From contig JBBRZI010000010.1 of assembly GCA_038236865.1 (NCBI GenBank), positions 1 to 25,209 of the forward strand: a stretch of DNA of 25,209 bases, in the 5' to 3' direction. This document shows, piece by piece, positions 7,715-15,185 of this stretch; position 1 is the first letter of the stretch; every line of letters begins with the position of its first letter. The notes beneath the pieces were generated by a model that saw only the letters and a program-made list of their open reading frames with translations, had not been told where the DNA came from and searched no databases. Both the position numbers and the translations under genes were made by a program. The stretch is from UBA4729 sp038236865 (GTDB lineage Bacteria > Patescibacteriota > Saccharimonadia > Saccharimonadales > UBA4665).

Positions 7715-8641
7715 ATGAAGTTACGAAAAACTAAAACGGTAGTACCATCCAACCGCCAGCGTATCATGGGCAACCGCCAGCGTTCGCCGACGGCCTTTTC
7801 GTATCACTCACGCCGGTCAGAGCTGGAGCTAAACACCGGTCGCCAGCTGCTGCGGGCTAGCACGGTGTCGGCCAAGCGCTTCGGTAGGTTTTGGTTGCAG
7901 CGCTTCGGCCTGTTCATCCTACTTGTTGTGGCTTTGGTCAGTTTGGTCAGCGCCGCGACCTTGTCCACAAACCCCAAAATTGTGCTAGTTGCCGGCTCAG
8001 AGCAGCAGCCTTTCCTCCAAAACCAGCAAATTTACACCCAGGCGGTAACTCGTCAACTACGCAGTTCAATCTGGAACCATAACAAAATAACCATCAACAC
8101 ACAACGCATCAATCAGCAGTTGGCCACTCAGTTTCCCGAGCTGGCGCAAGTCAGTATGACGCTTCCGCTGCTGTCGCATCGGCCGGTGGTGTATTTAGAG
8201 CCCGCCACTCCAGCTGTTATTTTCCATTCCAGCAGCGGCAGTTACGTACTCGACACTACCGGTAAGGTGCTCTTGGGCGGTGCTATTCCCGAAGCTGTCG
8301 CTCAGCTTGGGTTGCCGGTGCTAACTGATCAAAGTGGACTGGCGGTGGCCGTGAACCATCAGGCGCTACGTACGAGTGATGTCAGCTTTATTCAAACAGT
8401 GGTCGGCCAACTCAAAGCCCACGGGCTTACCCCGAGCAGCCTCGTCTTGCCAGCGGCAAGTAGTGAGCTTGATGTTCAATTGGCGTCTCAACCATATTTC
8501 ATAAAATTCAACCTCCAGTCAGCTGACGCCCAGCAGCAAGTCGGGACGTTTTTGGCGGCAATCGCCAAGTTAAAAGGCCAGAGTATTGTGCCAGGGTCGT
8601 ACGTGGATGTCCGGGTTAACGGCAGGGCATACTATAGGTAA
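7715..8641 (+). CDS. ftsQ: FtsQ/DivIB-type cell division protein
   Basis: Bitopic septum protein that, with FtsL and DivIC/FtsB, regulates the FtsWI synthase. It has a long basic cytoplasmic N-terminus (1-60), one transmembrane helix (~63-84), a POTRA-like region (~85-155) and a beta domain ending in YVDVRVNGRAYYR, the usual C-terminal signature of FtsQ. At 308 aa the length is typical. It starts 9 nt after murG and is the last gene of the cluster; ftsA and ftsZ, which often follow, are not here. A 13-bp hairpin begins 11 nt after the stop. Confidence 0.88.
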   Translation: MKLRKTKTVVPSNRQRIMGNRQRSPTAFSYHSRRSELELNTGRQLLRASTVSAKRFGRFWLQRFGLFILLVVALVSLVSAATLSTNPKIVLVAGSEQQPFLQNQQIYTQAVTRQLRSSIWNHNKITINTQRINQQLATQFPELAQVSMTLPLLSHRPVVYLEPATPAVIFHSSSGSYVLDTTGKVLLGGAIPEAVAQLGLPVLTDQSGLAVAVNHQALRTSDVSFIQTVVGQLKAHGLTPSSLVLPAASSELDVQLASQPYFIKFNLQSADAQQQVGTFLAAIAKLKGQSIVPGSYVDVRVNGRAYYR

Positions 8642-8643
8642 TT

Positions 8644-8680
8644 ACCAACTACCAACTACCAATTACCAATTGGTAGTTGG
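8644..8680 (+). repeat. Four tandem heptamers folding into a 13-bp hairpin after ftsQ
   Basis: ACCAACT, ACCAACT, ACCAATT, ACCAATT run head to tail at 8644-8671, directly after the ftsQ stop, and are followed by their own reverse complement. The result is a perfect 13-bp stem, 8652-8664 with 8668-8680, loop ACC. No T-run follows on either strand. It may end or stabilise the cluster mRNA. Confidence 0.7.
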
Positions 8681-9640
8681 GGTGGGGCAGGGCAAGGCTG
8701 GGTAAATTGGGCATTGAGTAAGTTGCTGAGAATATAGCCGTGGTGTTTGTGTTGCTCAGCGGGGAGCGGTGATCGCTGGGGAGAGCCGGGTGCAACGAGC
8801 GCTTCCCCTTGTCTACTGCCCCGCTAGTTCGCAATTTGTTCATAAAAAATAACAATCTGTACTTTCAAAAAACTATACAAGAATACTAAAAAAGGTAAAA
8901 GTCAAAAAAACATACTTCTGCATTTAAAAATAGGGAAGTCAACAAAATACCTAATAAGTCAACCTGACGCAAAAGTTTTCACGGAGCTGTGGATAAGTCT
9001 GGTGGTGTGACATGCCACACTGTGGACGCTAGAGCTTTTGGGTGCTCCTTAGTGCCATGAAAGGTTCATATAGGCCGTAGTCGGATCCGGGGTATTAGGA
9101 GTTGTATACTGGTTTAATTAAAAAATAAATAACGCGTATGTGGCACATGATTGGGCGCAGTGCCATAAACTCCCCCGCGCAAGGGGCATGTGTTCACCAC
9201 TTATGTATAGTAACTCGTGTCGCAAAATATACATTGTGCGACGTCGTGTGTATGTGTGCGTGCTGGGCTGTTGCCGGCTCTGCACATTTCTAAAATCGAT
9301 TACCTACTAGTCCGTGTGGCTCAATTTTTTGATTGTTTGCCTAACCTGCTTAGGTGCGACCCGGTTCTGCTGGCCTCAGCTTGGCCACCGCTTTGATAGC
9401 ACTATGCACCATTGTTCGTAAAATGTTGGGCATTGGTCACGGCGCTGCATGTTCGTAAAACGTTCACTAAATTGCCTGAAGTTGCGTTGATTGCCAAGCA
9501 GACGCAGCGGCACAGAGATTTCGGGTTCTAGGCGCTCCAATGTGGATATTGGAGCTGTCTTGTAGATAGCGCGCGCGACGGTTCAATTTAGCCTTACAGT
9601 AGGCCCCACTGCCCTACTTGAGTTACTGGTGACTGATTAA
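8681..9640. other. Roughly 1 kb gene-free region between convergent gene blocks
   Basis: No convincing ORF is present. It holds an AT-rich stretch (~8830-8975), a perfect DnaA-box 9-mer TGTGGATAA (8988-8996), a near-palindrome GTGTGACATGCCACAC (9005-9020), a hairpin GTCGCA/TGCGAC (9219-9242), a 15-bp direct repeat TGTTCGTAAAAYGTT (9413-9427 and 9450-9464), and an 8-bp hairpin GCTCCAAT/ATTGGAGC (9534-9555) whose loop region carries TGTGGATAT, one base from a DnaA box. TATACT at about 9105-9110 could be a plus-strand -10. The function is unknown. Confidence 0.55.
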
Positions 9641-10684
9641 TTACTTTTCTGCGAGGTCGTAGGTGGCTTTAGCCACACGTTTGAACTGCGGTTTGCCTTG
9701 GAGGTTCAAAAGAATCGTCGTCTCTTTGACGTAGCGGCTCTGCAGTACACGTTTGACGATTTCGTCACGGTGGAGGGGTTCGCCGGCCTTGCTGAGAACT
9801 TCGCTGATGATATCGGCGACGGTTCCCTTTTCATAGCCCCACTCTTTGAGCGCGTAGATGCCGCGGCCGATAAGCACGAAGCGCTTATCTTTGATGAGCT
9901 CGTTGTGGATGGCTTGGGTAGTGACGTCTTTGCGCTTGAATTCGCTGTCTTTGATGGCTTCGGCGATTTCATTGAAGTGGAGGTGCTTGCCGTGCTCTTT
10001 GAGAATGACATAGATTTTGTCGCGAATGTTCTTTGGGTTGACCATTGGCCACTTCATTAAGCCCCAGCGGCCGTTTAGGGTGGCGAGCTGCTTGGAAATG
10101 CTGGCGAGAGCTTCAGAGCGGATCGGATCGGTGAACCCGGCAGCAGTCGCGATGTCGCCGATTGGCTTTGGCTCACCAAGTTTTTTAATGGTGTCAATCA
10201 GCTTAGCGACGTCGGCTTTGACCGCTTTATCGTTGCCTTCGGCCAGCGTAGCGACGCTGTGGTAGAAATAATCGTCTTCGTTGATAACGAGTACGGCTGG
10301 CGATAACTGAGCCAAGAATGCGGCCCGAGCTTGTTCGATGCGCGTTGGGTCACTGACGATTTTGGCTGTGATGTCGCTGATGCGGGCGACACCGCCCATG
10401 GACTCAAGGTAGTCAATGAGTTTGGCTTGAAACGCTTGCACGTGAGGCACGGCCCCCTGCTCTGCCGAGGTCTTGAGGCGAGTAACGACTGATTTCTCCA
10501 GCTGGCGAACGCGTTCGCGGGTAATGCCGAGCATCTCACCGATCTGTTCTAGCGTCTCTTTACGATCAAATAAACCAAAGCGACGAGCTACGATTTCTCG
10601 TTCTCGTTCTCGGTCGATGGTTGCCAGCACATCATTTACCAGGTTTTCAGTAGAGAGTTCGGTTTTGAGGGCGGTGTCGGCCAT
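9641..10684 (-). CDS. Sigma-70 region 4 protein with HARE-type winged-helix modules
   Basis: Residues ~20-70 form a sigma-70 region 4 (-35 recognition helix-turn-helix): IVARRFGLFDRKETLEQIGE then MLGITRERVRQLEKSVVTRL, with the RERVRQ recognition helix. Regions 2 and 3 are absent, so it cannot melt a promoter like an ordinary sigma factor. Residues ~216-283 match the HARE-HTH domain (the fold of the RNA polymerase delta subunit): HLHFNEIAEAIKDSEF through LIGRGIYALKEWGY. Two segments before it (~85-150 and ~155-215) and one after (~286-347, GEPLHRDEIVKRVL) have the same alternating pattern and may be further winged helices. A role in modulating RNA polymerase is inferred. A strong promoter precedes it. 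Confidence 0.82.
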   Translation of the reverse strand: MADTALKTELSTENLVNDVLATIDREREREIVARRFGLFDRKETLEQIGEMLGITRERVRQLEKSVVTRLKTSAEQGAVPHVQAFQAKLIDYLESMGGVARISDITAKIVSDPTRIEQARAAFLAQLSPAVLVINEDDYFYHSVATLAEGNDKAVKADVAKLIDTIKKLGEPKPIGDIATAAGFTDPIRSEALASISKQLATLNGRWGLMKWPMVNPKNIRDKIYVILKEHGKHLHFNEIAEAIKDSEFKRKDVTTQAIHNELIKDKRFVLIGRGIYALKEWGYEKGTVADIISEVLSKAGEPLHRDEIVKRVLQSRYVKETTILLNLQGKPQFKRVAKATYDLAEK

Positions 10685-10723
10685 AGTTACTACGTTTTCC
10701 TGTGTTAGAATAGATTAACTGCT

Positions 10724-10752
10724 ATTATATAACTTAGTTTTTTAAAAGTCAA
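10724..10752 (-). promoter_or_regulatory. Strong promoter of the sigma4/HARE gene
   Basis: On the minus strand TTGACT (10747-10752), a 17-bp spacer and TATAAT (10724-10729) give a near-consensus sigma-70 promoter. Transcription would start near 10717, leaving a leader of about 33 nt, one of the few real 5' leaders in the window; ACAGGAAAAC lies about 14 nt before the ATG. Confidence 0.8.
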
Positions 10753-10890
10753 ACATATTGCGTCTTGCGTCTTTGTATCTACCTTTATTGTAGCACATTT
10801 GTGAGTATGCGCCTATTTCATGTTGTAAAAAAGGTATAAGAGGCATCACTTTACATCATGGCAAATCATTGCCACTTCTAACGGGGGTGA

Positions 10891-13182
10891 CTAAGCAGCT
10901 TTTTTACGGCGAAAACTACGTTTTTTGGCTGGAGCGGCCGCTAAAAGAGCCTTACTTTCGGCTTCAGTGAGCTTATGGGGGTCTTGGTCTTTGGCGATGC
11001 GGGCGTTCTTTTTGCCGTCGGTCACGTACGGGCCGTAGGGGCCGTTGAGGATTTTGATGCCACTGGCAAACTCTTTGATGTTTTTAGCGGCGTCTTTGAT
11101 GACTTTTTCTTCATATTTGGTGCGGGCTTCAGCTTCGGTGATTGTGTGGGGATCAAGCGGCTTGATCGACACAAAGGTCTTGCCGACTTGGACATAGGGG
11201 CCAAACCGGCCAATGTTGGCCATGATCGGTAAGCCATCCGCGGTGGCGCCGACAGTGCGCGGTAATTGAAACATGACGAGGGCTTGTTCGAGTGTTACGG
11301 TGTCGATAATCGCGCCTTTAGGCATCGGTGCGAAGGTTGGTTTCTTGTCGGCTTCGTTGTCGGTGTCACCGCGCTGCAGCATGGGGCCATACCGGCCGAA
11401 ACGGGCGTAGATAGGTTCGCCTGACTTGGGGTCTGGTCCGATGAGGCGGGCTTGGGAGACTTCTTGGCGAGATATGTCGGCTGATTGCTCAACCAGGGGG
11501 TGGAACTTCTTGTAGAAGTCACCAATCATCGTGGCCCATTCGTGGTTTCCATTGGCAATTTCGTCGAACTCTGCTTCGACGCGCGCGGTAAACGTGTAAT
11601 CAACGATAGTCGGGAAATATTTGACCAGAAAATCAGTGGTGACTTCGGCGATTGGCGTCGGCACCAGCTTGCCCCGGTCGGCACCGGTGATAACTTTCGA
11701 GGTTGCGGGGGTGATAGTGCCCTGGCTGAGTGTGAGTTCGCGGATTTCGCGTTCAGTGCCTTCTAGGTCGGCTTTCTCAACGTAGCCACGGGTTTGGATG
11801 GTCGAAATAGTCGGTGCGTAGGTGCTGGGGCGGCCAATACCGAGCTCTTCGAGCTTGCGCACTAAAGCGGCTTCGCTGTAACGAGCGGGTGCGCGTGAGA
11901 ACGTCTCGGTGGCTACGATTGCCGTCGCCTCGAGGCTTTGACCCTGGGCGATTGGCGGTAAGAGCGTATCATCCTTGGTGCCGCCGTAGACTTTCATAAA
12001 GCCATCGAATTGTAAGATCTCGCCTTTGGCGACGAACGTTTCAGGCTGGGTGCTGACGCCGATTACGACTTCGGTCCGTTCTAGTTTAGCATCGGACATT
12101 TGACTGGCGAGAGCGCGTTGCCAGATGAGGCGATAGAGTTTCTCCTGCGAGTCGTCGGCACCAGCCGAGAGCACCGTAAAATCAGTCGGACGGATAGCTT
12201 CATGGGCTTCCTGGGCACTCGCGTTCTTGGTTTTGTATTGCTGGGTTTTGTGATAATGTGCGCCGTACGTGCTGGTGACATACTGCTCGGCTGCGCTGAT
12301 GGCAAGGCTGGATAGTGTTGTGCTGTCGGTGCGCATATAGGTGATGTGGCCCGATTCGTAGAGGCGTTGGGCGACCGTCATAGTTTGGCGGACGCTAAAG
12401 CCTAAGCGCCGCGAGGCTTCTTGCTGCAAGGTACTGGTGGTAAATGGTGCGCCCGAGCTGCGGGTGCTTGGCTTCTTGGCGATGTCGGTGACACTAAAGT
12501 CGGCAGGAATGACGGCCTTGAGCCATAGCTCAGCAGCGTCGAGGGTTTTGAGCTTGCTACTTAACTCGGCGGCCAAGGTATATGAATCATATGTAAAATC
12601 GGCGGTGACCTTGAACGAGCTGGCGGCCTGGAAATCGCGAATTTCGCGTTCGCGCTCGGCAATCAACCGAACGGCGACCGATTGCACTCGTCCGGCCGAC
12701 AAACCGGTGCGGACCTTTTTCCAGAGAACCGGGCTAAGCTCGTAGCCAACCAGGCGGTCGAGGATGCGACGGGCCTGTTGGGCATCAACCAATTTGAGAT
12801 CGACAGTGCGAGGTTGCTTGATGGCCGCTTCGATGGCGGTCTTGGTAATTTCGTGAAATACAATGCGCTTAGTTTTAGCGGGATCGAGTTTGAGGGCGTG
12901 CGCCAGGTGCCAGGCAATCGCCTCGCCTTCGCGGTCTTCATCGCTGGCGAGCCAGACTTCTGCGCCTACGGCCGCTTTGCGCAGCTCGGCGACGACCTTC
13001 TTTTTATCTAGACTGACTTCATAATGGGGGGCGAAGCCGTTTTCAATATCAATATTCAGGCCCTTTTTGGGCAAATCACGAATGTGGCCAAAGCTGCTTT
13101 TCACAACAAAATCTTTACCGAGGAACTTCTCGATAGTTTTGGCCTTGGCCGGACTTTCTACGATAACTAAGTTTTTGGCCAT
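10891..13182 (-). CDS. topA: DNA topoisomerase I (type IA)
   Basis: TopA relaxes negative supercoils by cutting one strand and passing the other. The N-terminal Toprim domain has VIVESPAKAKTIEKFLG with its Glu, and ASDEDREGEAIAWHL (the DxDxE metal site). The catalytic tyrosine is Tyr282 in HITYMRTDSTTLS. Instead of C-terminal zinc fingers there are Toprim-C repeats (ARFGRYGPMLQRG, NIGRFGPYVQVG, LNGPYGPYVTDGKKNARI) and a Lys/Arg-rich end. I start at the ATG at 13182 (763 aa): the upstream in-frame ATG at 13191 overlaps the -10 TAATAT (13190-13195) and would not be transcribed. Confidence 0.96.
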   Translation of the reverse strand: MAKNLVIVESPAKAKTIEKFLGKDFVVKSSFGHIRDLPKKGLNIDIENGFAPHYEVSLDKKKVVAELRKAAVGAEVWLASDEDREGEAIAWHLAHALKLDPAKTKRIVFHEITKTAIEAAIKQPRTVDLKLVDAQQARRILDRLVGYELSPVLWKKVRTGLSAGRVQSVAVRLIAEREREIRDFQAASSFKVTADFTYDSYTLAAELSSKLKTLDAAELWLKAVIPADFSVTDIAKKPSTRSSGAPFTTSTLQQEASRRLGFSVRQTMTVAQRLYESGHITYMRTDSTTLSSLAISAAEQYVTSTYGAHYHKTQQYKTKNASAQEAHEAIRPTDFTVLSAGADDSQEKLYRLIWQRALASQMSDAKLERTEVVIGVSTQPETFVAKGEILQFDGFMKVYGGTKDDTLLPPIAQGQSLEATAIVATETFSRAPARYSEAALVRKLEELGIGRPSTYAPTISTIQTRGYVEKADLEGTEREIRELTLSQGTITPATSKVITGADRGKLVPTPIAEVTTDFLVKYFPTIVDYTFTARVEAEFDEIANGNHEWATMIGDFYKKFHPLVEQSADISRQEVSQARLIGPDPKSGEPIYARFGRYGPMLQRGDTDNEADKKPTFAPMPKGAIIDTVTLEQALVMFQLPRTVGATADGLPIMANIGRFGPYVQVGKTFVSIKPLDPHTITEAEARTKYEEKVIKDAAKNIKEFASGIKILNGPYGPYVTDGKKNARIAKDQDPHKLTEAESKALLAAAPAKKRSFRRKKAA

Positions 13183-13189
13183 GCACCCC

Positions 13190-13219
13190 ATATTAAGCGA
13201 AATCGGGGGTACAATGCAA
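13190..13219 (-). promoter_or_regulatory. topA promoter giving a leaderless transcript
   Basis: On the minus strand TTGCAT (13214-13219), an 18-bp spacer and TAATAT (13190-13195), ending 7 nt before the ATG at 13182. The expected transcription start falls on that ATG. Confidence 0.65.
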
Positions 13220-13257
13220 CCTATATATAAGAATAAAAGTCTGCCAACGGGGACAAA

Positions 13258-13425
13258 TCAGATATATTGATTTGCTTTATAGCCGACCCAAATGCCGACG
13301 AGTGAGCCGATGCTGCTCAGCAGAATACTCCAGCCGCCAAGTACGTTTCCGTGGTCCAGGCTGGCTCCTAGCCAGCCGCCAAGACCGCCAACTATTGTTG
13401 CGCCAATTAAAATCATAAGCTTCAT
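13258..13425 (-). CDS. Small two-helix membrane protein (55 aa)
   Basis: This gene is below the usual length cut-off but looks real. The 55 residues contain two glycine-rich hydrophobic helices, ~3-23 (LMILIGATIVGGLGGWLGAS) and ~30-48 (GGWSILLSSIGSLVGIWVGY), joined by a short LDHGNV turn, with the end KANQYI. The GGxGGW pattern is glycine-zipper-like and I recall similar small proteins in Saccharibacteria, but cannot name a function. A -10 TAAAAT lies 6 nt before the ATG, and no Shine-Dalgarno is present. It sits between dprA and topA on the same strand. Confidence 0.8.
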   Translation of the reverse strand: MKLMILIGATIVGGLGGWLGASLDHGNVLGGWSILLSSIGSLVGIWVGYKANQYI

Positions 13426-13431
13426 ACAGCA

Positions 13432-13437
13432 ATTTTA
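13432..13437 (-). promoter_or_regulatory. -10 (TAAAAT) of the 55-aa membrane protein gene
   Basis: TAAAAT on the minus strand ends 6 nt before the ATG at 13425, predicting a leaderless mRNA. It lies between the dprA stop and the small gene; no clear -35 is seen, though TATGC precedes it. Confidence 0.5.
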
Positions 13438-13459
13438 GCATATCCGCCGGGCGCCGGGC

Positions 13460-14326
13460 TTAGAAGATGGCCCAGTGGTTGGCGCCGAGGCTACGAACTT
13501 TGCCACCGAGTTCGAGCATAGTGAGGGTTTGATTGAACTCCGCGATTGCGAGCTGGCTGGTCGCTAGCAGTACATCGCCGTCGCTGATGCCCTGCCCCAG
13601 CAAATCCAGCAGGAGCTGCTCGAGAGCGTTACGGCCGCGGATGTCGGCGACTTTGGTGGTGTGGCTAGTCAAATGGAGAGCGTGCAGTACGTCTCGTACC
13701 GATGTGACGGGAGTTGCGCCGGATTTTATGAGGTTATTGGTCCCAATCGACCCGGGGCTCGTGATATTGCCGGGTACCGCCAGAACGTCTGTGCCCTGTT
13801 CGAGTGCGAACCGGGCCGTGTGTAGCGTGCCGCTCTTTTCGGCGGCTTCGGTGATCAGTAGCGCATCAGCCAGGCCGGCCACAATTCGGTTACGGGCAAT
13901 AAAGTTGGTTTTAAAATGAAAGGGATCACCTGATCCGTACTCGCTGAGCAGCGCCCCGCCCTGCGCCAGTATGTCGGCCGCCAGCCGACGATTGGTTGCC
14001 GGGTAGACCTTATCTAAGCTGCCCGGTAGCACGGCCATGGTTGCCCCGCCGACCGCCAGCGCCGCCTGATGCGCCAGAGCGTCGACTCCAAGGGCCAGGC
14101 CGCTGATAACGACTATTCCCTGCTCTGCCAGCTCCCGTGCCAATCGGAGGGTCACCTGGCGGCCATAGGCCGAAACGCTGCGGCTACCGACGATGGCGAC
14201 ACATGGCATTTTTGTGAATGCACTAAGGGCTGGCCCCTGCACGTACAGCTGGGCCGGCGGACTGGCCATGGCTATGAGTCGCCTCGGATATTCGGTTGAG
14301 CCTCGGGTGATAATACGCGTGTCCAC
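13460..14326 (-). CDS. dprA: DNA-processing protein DprA
   Basis: DprA binds incoming single-stranded DNA during natural transformation and loads RecA. The Rossmann-like core is clear: VAIVGSRSVSAYGR (43-56), VVISGLALGVDALAHQAAL (72-90), AVLPGSLDKVYPATNR, then FIARNRIVAGLADALLITEA and SGTLHTARFALEQGTDVLAVPGNI. A C-terminal winged helix (~230-288, DGDVLLATSQLAIAEFNQTL) matches the DML1-like domain. At 288 aa it is compact, lacking an N-terminal SAM domain. The GTG start is supported by TATACT ending 6 nt upstream. Its presence implies that DNA uptake machinery exists elsewhere in the genome. Confidence 0.94.
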   Translation of the reverse strand: MDTRIITRGSTEYPRRLIAMASPPAQLYVQGPALSAFTKMPCVAIVGSRSVSAYGRQVTLRLARELAEQGIVVISGLALGVDALAHQAALAVGGATMAVLPGSLDKVYPATNRRLAADILAQGGALLSEYGSGDPFHFKTNFIARNRIVAGLADALLITEAAEKSGTLHTARFALEQGTDVLAVPGNITSPGSIGTNNLIKSGATPVTSVRDVLHALHLTSHTTKVADIRGRNALEQLLLDLLGQGISDGDVLLATSQLAIAEFNQTLTMLELGGKVRSLGANHWAIF

Positions 14327-14332
14327 CCACGG

Positions 14333-14338
14333 AGTATA
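14333..14338 (-). promoter_or_regulatory. -10 (TATACT) of dprA, leaderless with GTG start
   Basis: TATACT on the minus strand ends 6 nt before the GTG at 14326. The preferred hexamer TATACT recurs before pth, rluB, der and the malic enzyme gene. The -35 is unclear (TTGCCG lies too close, 14 bp). Confidence 0.6.
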
Positions 14339-14444
14339 AGCAATACGGTGGTCGGCAACCCCATAATTAAGAGAATATTAAGAAGTACACTAGCAGTTTT
14401 CAAGCGTAAGCATGTTGATTAAACACTAGAAATAGTATTTAGTA

Positions 14445-14473
14445 TTGACATAAGGGCATTCATTTGCTAATAT
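14445..14473 (+). promoter_or_regulatory. Consensus promoter of the candidate structured RNA
   Basis: TTGACA (14445-14450), exactly 17 bp, then TAATAT (14468-14473). With the 80-aa gene's promoter at 18101-18129 it is one of only two exact TTGACA boxes with correct spacing that I found. No protein gene lies downstream for 700 bp; transcription would begin near 14480. Confidence 0.75.
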
Positions 14474-14479
14474 AGCAAA

Positions 14480-14989
14480 CTGTGAGTTCTAACAAGAATT
14501 CATGTACCTTTACCCCTAAATTCTAACATTTGTTAGATTGTTTTAGAGCGGGCGCCAGACAAGTTGTTACCCTCCACTTTTCTCTTGCACGCCAGGGTTT
14601 ACCCCGGCAGCGCTCTAAAGCATACTAACCCCTTTAACTAAATCCTGACGATGAGTCAGGTCCCCGTTTCAAAGCGAGCCTAAATGGCGGATTCTCCGGA
14701 GTCCGACACAAGTCATTTGAGTATAGACGTTGATGCTTCGCTGGGGTGGGTTGAAGGGTGTGGGGCATCTGAGCAGTAGGCTTTTTACTGCGCACTTTCC
14801 CTAAGGGCTGCAAACCTATTTTTGCTCGTCAACATACTACCGGTATGTTTTCTCCCAGAAATAACTTTTCGCTCCTTAGGGTAAGCGCTCGTTACAAAAG
14901 CTACTACTCAGATGCCCCAGGGGAGAATTTCGGTTCTCCCCTGAAATGGGTCGTCGAGCGGTGCCCACCCCCTCTCGGCGGCCTTTTTT
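14480..14989 (+). ncRNA. Candidate ~510-nt structured non-coding RNA, family not recognised
   Basis: The segment runs from a consensus promoter to an intrinsic terminator and has no plausible ORF on either strand, but many helices: TCTAAC/GTTAGA (14522-14537); a 9-bp stem TTTAGAGCG (14542-14550) with CGCTCTAAA (14611-14619) closing an 80-nt domain; CCTGAC/GTCAGG (14644-14660); CGGATT/AGTCCG (14689-14706); a 19-position stem with one mismatch, 14761-14779 with 14901-14919, extended inward by CCCTAAGG (14799-14806) with CCTTAGGG (14874-14881) and tipped by AACATAC/GTATGTT (14831-14849); and CAGGGGAGAA/TTCTCCCCTG (14918-14943). GGGGTGGG (14743-14750) can pair with the terminator loop (14964-14971). 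I looked for and did not find signatures of RNase P RNA, tmRNA or SRP RNA. A 6S-like rod is possible. The strand rests on promoter, terminator and some G-U pairs, though two helices have wobble pairs favouring the other strand. Confidence 0.6.
14949..14989 (+). terminator. Intrinsic terminator of the candidate RNA
   Basis: GGTCGTCGAG (14949-14958) pairs with CTCGGCGGCC (14974-14983), 10 bp including two G-U pairs that hold only in the plus-strand RNA, followed by TTTTTT (14984-14989). The 15-nt loop includes CCCACCCC, complementary to 14743-14750. Confidence 0.75.
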
Positions 14990-15056
14990 AGTATATTTTT
15001 TTAGGAGTATGTTGAACCCAATGGATAGTTCCTCCCTGTTCCGATCCGCTCTGGCA

Positions 15057-15172
15057 GCACCAGCCAACAGTTTTGGGTAGTACTATACCTATCTGCTACA
15101 CTGTCTCACAAGAACTAGTGCCTGGTGCTCACCAGCGTGGTTTTCATTGCCGGGATGAGATATAAGATGGGG
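15057..15172 (+). repeat. Dispersed ~118-bp repeat, copy B
   Basis: Second copy of the element, collinear with copy A without gaps between the left block and the core. Its core reads CAAGAACTAGTGCCTGG and its right end GATGAGATATAAGATGG. CTGGT-GCTC-ACCAG can form a small hairpin, not conserved in the other copies. It lies between the candidate RNA's terminator and a small unknown gene. Confidence 0.75.
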
Positions 15173-15185
15173 CACTAAGCAGCAC

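Noticed and set aside
8649..8855. 68-aa minus-strand ORF after ftsQ
   Set aside because: Its end is encoded by the tandem heptamers and hairpin, and no start signals are seen.
9190..9245. dif-like recombination site near TTATGTATAGTAAC
   Set aside because: The arms flanking TGTATA are not complementary to each other and do not match XerC/XerD half-sites.
14644..14660. Hammerhead-like CTGANGA motif in the candidate RNA
   Set aside because: The bases are the loop and arms of a simple hairpin CCTGAC-GATGA-GTCAGG; the GAAA core and the other two hammerhead stems are absent.
14480..14989. RNase P RNA or tmRNA
   Set aside because: No GAGGAAAGTCC, no ACAGAA/GGCTTAT-type element, no tRNA-like 3' end with TTCGA, and no tag reading frame was found; covariance search is still needed.
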